From positions 1 through 46,126 of the forward strand of contig JAURYY010000279.1 of the NCBI GenBank assembly GCA_030653695.1: a stretch of DNA of 46,126 nt, in the 5' to 3' direction. The position numbers and the translations under genes were made by a program. This document shows, piece by piece, positions 41,973-46,126 of this stretch (the stretch's first letter is position 1; every line of letters starts with the position of its first letter). The stretch is from Paludibacter sp. GTDB taxonomy: Bacteria; Bacteroidota; Bacteroidia; Bacteroidales; Paludibacteraceae. The notes beneath the pieces were generated by a model. The model made no database searches. It had not been told where the DNA came from and worked only from the letters and a program-made list of their open reading frames with translations.

Positions 41973-42806
41973 ATGGTAAATGTTCAAAACGTAACATTCA
42001 GTTACACAAAAAAGACCGAATTGTTAAACAATCTGAGTCTCAACCTCAAAGCCGGGCACATACATGGCTTGCTCGGAAAGAACGGCGAAGGTAAAAGTAC
42101 TTTGCTTAAACTCATTTCGGGACTTGTTTTCCCGAAAGCCGGAACTATCGACACACTGGGATTTAATCCGGTGAATCGCTACCCCGAAATGATGCGTGAA
42201 ATTTTCTTTTTACCCGAAGAACTTCCGCAACTGAATTTAAGTATCGGAAATTACGAAAAAGTCTATTCGCCGTTTTATCCCAATTTTAACGCAGAGCAAT
42301 TTGATAATTATCTGAAAGAATTTGATGTTGACAATAAAAAATCGATGTTGAACAAACTTTCGCACGGACAAAAAAAGAAGGTTTTTGTGGCGTTTGGTTT
42401 GGCTGCCAATACAAAACTGCTATTGATGGACGAACCGACTAATGGGCTCGATATTCCTTCGAAAGGACAATTTAGGCGTATGGTAGCTTCTGCCATCGAC
42501 GAAAACCGTTGTATGGTAATTTCCACGCATCAGGTTCACGATATGGACAGTTTGATTGACAGCATTATTGTCATGGAACATCACGAAATTGCATTCAATC
42601 AATCCATTGAAGAAATTACTAAAAAACTGTTTTTCCGTGTTGCCGAACGAAATGAGAAACACGAAAATGTGCTGTACAGCGACGATTCGCTGCGTGGTTT
42701 ATACCAGGTTTGTGTTAATACTACGGGCGAGGAAAGCAAACTCGACATCGAGTTGTTGTTCAATGCCATAATTATAAACAAAGAAAAAATCTTAAAACTT
42801 TTTTAA
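41973..42806 (+). CDS. ABC transporter ATP-binding protein
   Basis: This 277-aa nucleotide-binding subunit has Walker A GLLGKNGEGKSTLL, signature LSHGQKKK (a variant of LSGGQ), Walker B LLLMDEPTNGLD and the H-loop in STHQVHD. It resembles ATPases of ABC-2 exporters controlled by YtrA-type GntR proteins. The first gene of a five-gene run, 11 bp before the permease. The substrate is unknown; related systems respond to cell-wall antibiotics. Confidence 0.93.
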   Translation: MVNVQNVTFSYTKKTELLNNLSLNLKAGHIHGLLGKNGEGKSTLLKLISGLVFPKAGTIDTLGFNPVNRYPEMMREIFFLPEELPQLNLSIGNYEKVYSPFYPNFNAEQFDNYLKEFDVDNKKSMLNKLSHGQKKKVFVAFGLAANTKLLLMDEPTNGLDIPSKGQFRRMVASAIDENRCMVISTHQVHDMDSLIDSIIVMEHHEIAFNQSIEEITKKLFFRVAERNEKHENVLYSDDSLRGLYQVCVNTTGEESKLDIELLFNAIIINKEKILKLF

Positions 42807-42817
42807 TCACTGAAACA

Positions 42818-43570
42818 ATGAATACATCATTTAATATCAATCGTTTAGGACTTCTTATAAAACGTTTTTTTGTCGAAAACAAACAAAAGGAACTCACGTT
42901 TTGGGGAATAACCATAGTGGTGTTTATGCTTATGCACGAAATATCATCAGTTACAATGTATCTTTTTATTACCGGATTTATCTTTGCAGCCCGTATGTAT
43001 AAAATATTCGGCTACACACCCGGAGGTATGCACTATTTATTGATTCCGGCTACACATACCGAAAAACTCGCAAGTTCCGTTTTGCTCAGCATTTTTTATT
43101 ATTTCATTATGTTTCTGATTACTTACACCATTGGCACATTTTTGGGCATTACATTCAGTAACTTGATTTTCGGAACCGACCGCATGTTATATTTCGATTT
43201 GTTTGGTGCCGGTAATCTTGAAGGTTTACAAGTTTCAAGAACTAATCCGGAAAATCTGTGGAATATTTTTATTGGTTTTAGTATTATCCAATCGGTATTC
43301 CTGTTAGGCTCATTGTACTTTAAGCGTAATGCGGTGGGACGAACCATGATATCAGTTTTTGCTTTGTTTTTTGTGCTGGGAATTATTGAATACTTCTTTC
43401 TGAAAAACATGACCGGTGGTTTTCCACATTCAACCACAGTTAACCTTTCATTGATGAAATTTGAAGGTGATTTCACCGCTTTCGAAACTATTTTGAATAT
43501 TTTGAAATACCTTATAACGCCATTCTTATTGGTTGTCTGTTATTTCCGGTTAACCGAAAAACAAGTTTAA
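42818..43570 (+). CDS. ABC transporter membrane subunit
   Basis: This 250-aa protein has about six hydrophobic helices (for example VVFMLMHEISSVTMYLFITG, LLSIFYYFIMFLITYTIGTF, SVFALFFVLGIIEYFFL and ILKYLITPFLLVVCYF) and no soluble domain of note. Its position between the ATPase and regulator genes, 11 bp and 4 bp away, makes it the permease of this exporter. No subfamily motif was recognised. Confidence 0.82.
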   Translation: MNTSFNINRLGLLIKRFFVENKQKELTFWGITIVVFMLMHEISSVTMYLFITGFIFAARMYKIFGYTPGGMHYLLIPATHTEKLASSVLLSIFYYFIMFLITYTIGTFLGITFSNLIFGTDRMLYFDLFGAGNLEGLQVSRTNPENLWNIFIGFSIIQSVFLLGSLYFKRNAVGRTMISVFALFFVLGIIEYFFLKNMTGGFPHSTTVNLSLMKFEGDFTAFETILNILKYLITPFLLVVCYFRLTEKQV

Positions 43571-43574
43571 TGTT

Positions 43575-43937
43575 ATGGAATTCAGAGAAACACAAGCCAT
43601 TTACCTGCAGATAGGCGATTATGTGTGTGAGCAGATTTTGCTCGACCGCTGGAACGAAGGCGACCGAATTCCATCGGTGAGGGAATTGGGAGTGGATTTG
43701 CAGGTAAATCCCAACACCGTGATGCGAACGTATGATTTTTTGCAGTCGAATGAAATTATCTACAACAAACGCGGTGTAGGTTATTTTGTGTCCGAAGATG
43801 CTAAAACTAAAATAATAAGTTACCGTAAAAAACAATTCCTGGATCAGGAATTGCCCTTGTTCTTTAAAAATCTCCGTATACTTGGGATGGATTTTAAGGA
43901 AATTGCCAAGCTATATGAATTATTTATTGCAAAATAA
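43575..43937 (+). CDS. GntR-family regulator, YtrA subfamily
   Basis: The 120-aa protein has a GntR winged helix (AIYLQIGDYVCEQILLDRWNEGDRIPSVRELGVDLQVNPNTVMRTYDFL) and only a short two-helix tail (DQELPLFFKNLRILGMDFKEIAKLYEL), the layout of the YtrA subfamily. Such proteins repress ABC transporter operons, and a fitting dyad lies at this operon's promoter. Unusually it is third in the operon rather than first. Confidence 0.92.
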   Translation: MEFRETQAIYLQIGDYVCEQILLDRWNEGDRIPSVRELGVDLQVNPNTVMRTYDFLQSNEIIYNKRGVGYFVSEDAKTKIISYRKKQFLDQELPLFFKNLRILGMDFKEIAKLYELFIAK

Positions 43938-43946
43938 GATATTGGT

Positions 43947-44171
43947 ATGAAAACTGAAAAAAAATGGCAAAAAGCTGCTGCAGTGATCATTCTGCTTGCT
44001 GCCGGATTATTTTACAATTATGAAAGTCCTTTGTTGAAACTCAATACATTTCACAATACCGAGTTTAGTGAAAACGATCGCTTTAATTCAGAAATTAAGC
44101 AAAACAGTTTCATAACCTATACAGTTAGTTTAATCAAATCGGGATTCAATAATTTTTTTAATAACAAGTAA
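43947..44171 (+). CDS. Small membrane-anchored protein of the ABC operon
   Basis: A 74-aa hypothetical protein with a positively charged N-terminus (MKTEKKWQK), one hydrophobic helix (AAAVIILLAAGLFY) and a polar region of about 45 residues probably on the outside. It starts 9 bp after the GntR gene. No family was recognised; gene order and tight spacing are the evidence that it is real. Confidence 0.6.
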   Translation: MKTEKKWQKAAAVIILLAAGLFYNYESPLLKLNTFHNTEFSENDRFNSEIKQNSFITYTVSLIKSGFNNFFNNK

Positions 44172-44187
44172 TAAAAAATATAACACA

Positions 44188-44376
44188 ATGAAAACCAGTA
44201 ATAAACTTCTTATCGGAGCTTTTGTATTGATATTGGCAGGAATGATAATTTCGAATTTCTATATAAAATCCGAAATTGGAAAAATTAAAAACGACAACAA
44301 AACTGAGCAAATAATTCAGGATACCGACTCTGCGAAACAAGATTCAACATACCAGGTGCATATAAATATTAACTGA
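44188..44376 (+). CDS. Small membrane-anchored protein, possible truncated relative
   Basis: A 62-aa hypothetical protein: MKTSNKLLIGAFVLILAGMIISN is a signal anchor, followed by about 35 polar residues. The N-terminus resembles the start of longer DUF2807-type proteins that I recall at the end of similar operons in other Bacteroidota, so it may be a shortened form. It starts 16 bp after the previous gene and is followed by the operon terminator. Confidence 0.55.
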   Translation: MKTSNKLLIGAFVLILAGMIISNFYIKSEIGKIKNDNKTEQIIQDTDSAKQDSTYQVHININ

Positions 44377-44403
44377 TTGTAAAGTGCATGTAATCAGTTG
44401 TAT

Positions 44404-44438
44404 AAAAGCCGGGGCATTAATTTGTCCGGCTTTTTTTT
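44404..44438 (+). terminator. Terminator of the ABC/GntR operon
   Basis: AAAAGCCGG pairs with CCGGCTTTT and the stem runs into eight T residues; 28 nt after the last stop codon. Confidence 0.9.
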
Positions 44439-44449
44439 GATGTGTGTAT

Positions 44450-44603
44450 AAAAATAAAATGAGTATCGGGTATTGTACCTAAGGAAAAGATAACTATCTA
44501 AAATTCAACAAGATACCAATCAAACGATAGAATTGATTAATTGTTTGATTATCAGCACTTAAGAGTGTTTTTAGGTACAATACCCGATACTCATTAAAAA
44601 TAA
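44450..44603. mobile_element. Probable MITE with 25-bp inverted ends
   Basis: The ends at 44458-44482 (AATGAGTATCGGGTATTG...) and 44571-44595 are perfect 25-bp inverted repeats around 88 bp of AT-rich DNA. AAAAATAA flanks both sides (44450-44457 and 44596-44603), an apparent 8-bp target duplication. The interior has a smaller inverted repeat, AATCAAAC/GTTTGATT, and no coding capacity. Total 138 bp without the duplication. It sits between the operon terminator and the next gene. Confidence 0.75.
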
Positions 44604-44632
44604 TTATTTTTACATTTAAATATCTAAACTGC

Positions 44633-44896
44633 ATGGAAAAAAAACCGCGATTATTATTTTGTTTAGTAATGGATTTGGTTGGATATGCTTCTTACGCTTG
44701 GCCCTTGTTCGGTGAATGGAGTGATCTGATTTGGGCGCCATTGTCGGCAACTATTTTCTATCGGGCATTCGGAGGCAGAACCGGTGCTATTGGCAGTTTT
44801 ATCAATTTAGCCGAAGAAATTATGCCATTTACCGATTTTATTCCCACTTTCACTTTGGGTTATTTTTATACCCATCTCAAAAAAATAAAAATATAA
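44633..44896 (+). CDS. Small conserved-looking membrane protein
   Basis: The 87-aa protein has two likely membrane helices (LLFCLVMDLVGYASYAWPLF and an FTLGYFYTHL end) around a loop with SDLIWAPLSATIFYRAFGG and NLAEEIMPFTDFIPT. The conserved-looking acidic and aromatic residues and good coding character suggest a real gene. It resembles short uncharacterised proteins of Bacteroidota; function unknown. The probable MITE ends 37 bp upstream. Confidence 0.7.
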   Translation: MEKKPRLLFCLVMDLVGYASYAWPLFGEWSDLIWAPLSATIFYRAFGGRTGAIGSFINLAEEIMPFTDFIPTFTLGYFYTHLKKIKI

Positions 44897-44966
44897 AAAA
44901 CTGCAAACACAACTTATGGAAGTATTTGGTGCTAACGAAAAGCGAATAATCAATACTTTATTAACT

Positions 44967-45542
44967 TTATAGTAAATATCCGATGTTCGCCGTAAATAGT
45001 TTAACTGAAATTGCCAGAAGTATTATGCCGAAAACTTTACGTAAAATATAAATTCCACCTTCACCCATTATTTTTTCAATTTTGGAAGTTGATTTTAAAA
45101 CGAAAAATACAAATATCAGGTTTAATACCAATGCGATAAGTATGTTTTCGATTGCAAATTCGGCGCGTAGTGAAAGTAAAGTGGTGAACGATCCCGGACC
45201 TGCTATAAGCGGAAATGCAAGTGGAACAATCGATGAACTTCCTTCGGGTCCTTTGTGACGGAAAATTTCGATGTCTAATATCATTTCGATCGCAAAGATA
45301 AAAATAACCAATGCACCGGCAACTGCAAACGATTGAATATCGACACCGAATAATTTCAGAATCACTTCGCCGGCAAACAAAAAAGCCACCAAAATAAGAA
45401 ACGCAATGGCACTCGCCCGAAATGGATGAAATATAGTTGCTTTCTTTTTTACATTTAAAATAATGGGAATTGAACCCAAAATGTCGATGATGGCAAAAAG
45501 TACCATAAAGGCACTGGTGATTTGTATTAGGCTGAAATTCAT
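44967..45542 (-). CDS. MarC-family integral membrane protein
   Basis: The 191-aa protein has six hydrophobic helices. MarC-type motifs are seen in AIIDILGSIPIIL, the LFGVDIQSFAVAGALVIFIFAIEM helix and SIVPLAFPLIAGPGSFTTLLSL. The family is conserved in bacteria; despite its name, a role in antibiotic resistance has not been supported, and its substrate is unknown. It lies 8 bp after the ORF6N remnant in the same direction. Confidence 0.9.
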   Translation of the reverse strand: MNFSLIQITSAFMVLFAIIDILGSIPIILNVKKKATIFHPFRASAIAFLILVAFLFAGEVILKLFGVDIQSFAVAGALVIFIFAIEMILDIEIFRHKGPEGSSSIVPLAFPLIAGPGSFTTLLSLRAEFAIENILIALVLNLIFVFFVLKSTSKIEKIMGEGGIYILRKVFGIILLAISVKLFTANIGYLL

Positions 45543-45550
45543 TTTTCTGT

Positions 45551-45691
45551 TTAATTTTCGTGGTTAATAAATCCAATAGATTTCCGTTGCTTTTCCGTTG
45601 GCTTGTTTTCTGCAAGTTCAGTTAATGCAATGTAAATGGAGTCAATCTCATTACGCAAGTCTTCGCTTACATCATTGATTGATCCCAGCAT
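45551..45691 (-). pseudogene. In-frame C-terminal remainder of the ORF6N gene
   Basis: A 46-codon stretch continues in the same frame directly after the stop of the ORF6N gene (GAA TAA ATG CTG). It encodes IDSIYIALTELAENK...KSIGFINHEN, which resembles the usual C-terminus of ORF6N proteins (IYxALTxL...PIGF). It is best read as the tail of one original gene split by a stop codon, though ATG could restart translation. Confidence 0.65.
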
Positions 45692-46126
45692 TTATTCACC
45701 TAAATTAGCAATGATTTTAAATGTGTTTTCGCTTTGAAATTCTAATTCTTTAATTCGATGACGTAGCTCATCAATTTCTTTAGATTGAACATTACTTGTT
45801 AAAATATATTGACGCACGGCAACAAAAGCCCGCATAATTGAGATATTGACTTTTACAGCTATTTCATTTCTTAAAACAGACGATAACATAGCAACTCCCT
45901 GTTCTGTAAAAGCAAATGGCATAAATGCACTAAAATTATATAGGGGTGTGCCAATTTGGGATACCCCGATGGTTGTCAGATTGTTAGCTTCACTTTGTGT
46001 GAGCTGAAACATGAAATCATCTGGGAAACGATCCATATTTCGTCTTACCGCACGTTTCAGCAGTCTTGTTTCAGTACAATATAATTGTGCCAAATCTACA
46101 TCGAGCATTACTTTGAAGCCCCGTAT
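45692..46126 (-). CDS. ORF6N domain protein, 5' end outside the window
   Basis: The frame is open through the window edge: upstream of the first Met lie codons for IRGFKV, giving IRGFKVMLDVDLAQLYCTETRLLKRAVRRNMDRFPDDFMFQLT, the KilA-N-like ORF6N domain found in phages and mobile DNA. A middle region (MPFAFTEQGVAMLSSVLRNEIAVKVNISIMRAFVAVRQ) and a coiled tail follow. The ORF-track Met is therefore not the start. The domain binds DNA in related phage proteins. A premature-looking stop separates it from its C-terminal tail. Confidence 0.85.
   Translation of the reverse strand: MRGFKVMLDVDLAQLYCTETRLLKRAVRRNMDRFPDDFMFQLTQSEANNLTTIGVSQIGTPLYNFSAFMPFAFTEQGVAMLSSVLRNEIAVKVNISIMRAFVAVRQYILTSNVQSKEIDELRHRIKELEFQSENTFKIIANLGE

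Noticed and set aside
45076-45615. 179-aa minus-strand ORF overlapping marC
   Set aside because: Cys/Arg/His-rich translation typical of a shadow frame; marC in the other frame has clear membrane helices and family motifs.
1-46126. Search by eye for tRNA, rRNA, CRISPR, toxin-antitoxin pairs and a RAYT transposase
   Set aside because: None seen. mazG lacks a mazEF partner here, and no HUH/Y1 transposase motif was found in any listed ORF.

Overview
The window comes from a Bacteroidota genome, most likely Bacteroidales or a close relative. Three things point there: a TonB receptor paired with a DUF4249 lipoprotein, a PadR/PspC-DUF2807 pair, and repeated promoter-like sequences of the form TTG-N17-20-TAnnTTTG, the known Bacteroidetes primary sigma consensus. 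It is AT-rich, has no rRNA, tRNA, CRISPR array or full-length insertion sequence, and looks like ordinary chromosome.

Layout. 0-4.5 kb: TonB-dependent receptor plus DUF4249 lipoprotein, then a small NAD(P)-binding protein. 4.7-7.5 kb: three genes on the minus strand, uridine kinase, a PolB-type 3'-5' exonuclease and an MltF-like lytic transglycosylase. 7.7-13 kb: secreted GH20 beta-hexosaminidase, then padR and a PspC/DUF2807 membrane protein. 13-22 kb: one-piece glycine decarboxylase, PNP oxidase, a DEAD-box helicase and pyruvate phosphate dikinase. 22.4-28.8 kb: a complete histidine-degradation operon (hutH-hutU-hutI-ftcD) that takes histidine to glutamate and passes the formimino carbon to tetrahydrofolate. 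29-36.8 kb: NhaA, Ogt, TrxB, a LolA-like protein, FtsK and Nth. 37-41.7 kb: MutS2, an AAA/DUF4143 ATPase and MazG. 41.9-44.4 kb: an ABC transporter operon with its own GntR/YtrA-type regulator and two tiny membrane-anchored proteins. 44.4-46.1 kb: a probable MITE, a small membrane protein, MarC, and an ORF6N gene that runs off the window and is interrupted by an in-frame stop.

The most striking feature is the density of short palindromic DNA. One family has a C-stem/G-stem hairpin followed by a 3-nt linker and a G-run. It occurs as two inverted pairs resembling REPINs. One pair spans the hutU-hutI junction and is translated into the HutU C-terminus and HutI N-terminus; the other sits in frame inside mutS2 and adds a strong G-quadruplex motif to the coding strand. 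Single or degenerate relatives lie at several other gene ends. A second family (TCCCGATAGCTATCGGGA) has four perfect copies, one degenerate copy and one split copy. A 63-bp hairpin repeat occurs twice, and a 138-bp element at 44.5 kb has perfect 25-bp inverted ends and an apparent 8-bp target duplication. No REP-associated transposase (RAYT) gene is visible, so anything that moved these elements would act in trans.

Gene calls rest on motif recognition only; no searches were run. Starts were moved from the longest ORF where a promoter-like sequence, an overlap or known family N-termini argued for it.
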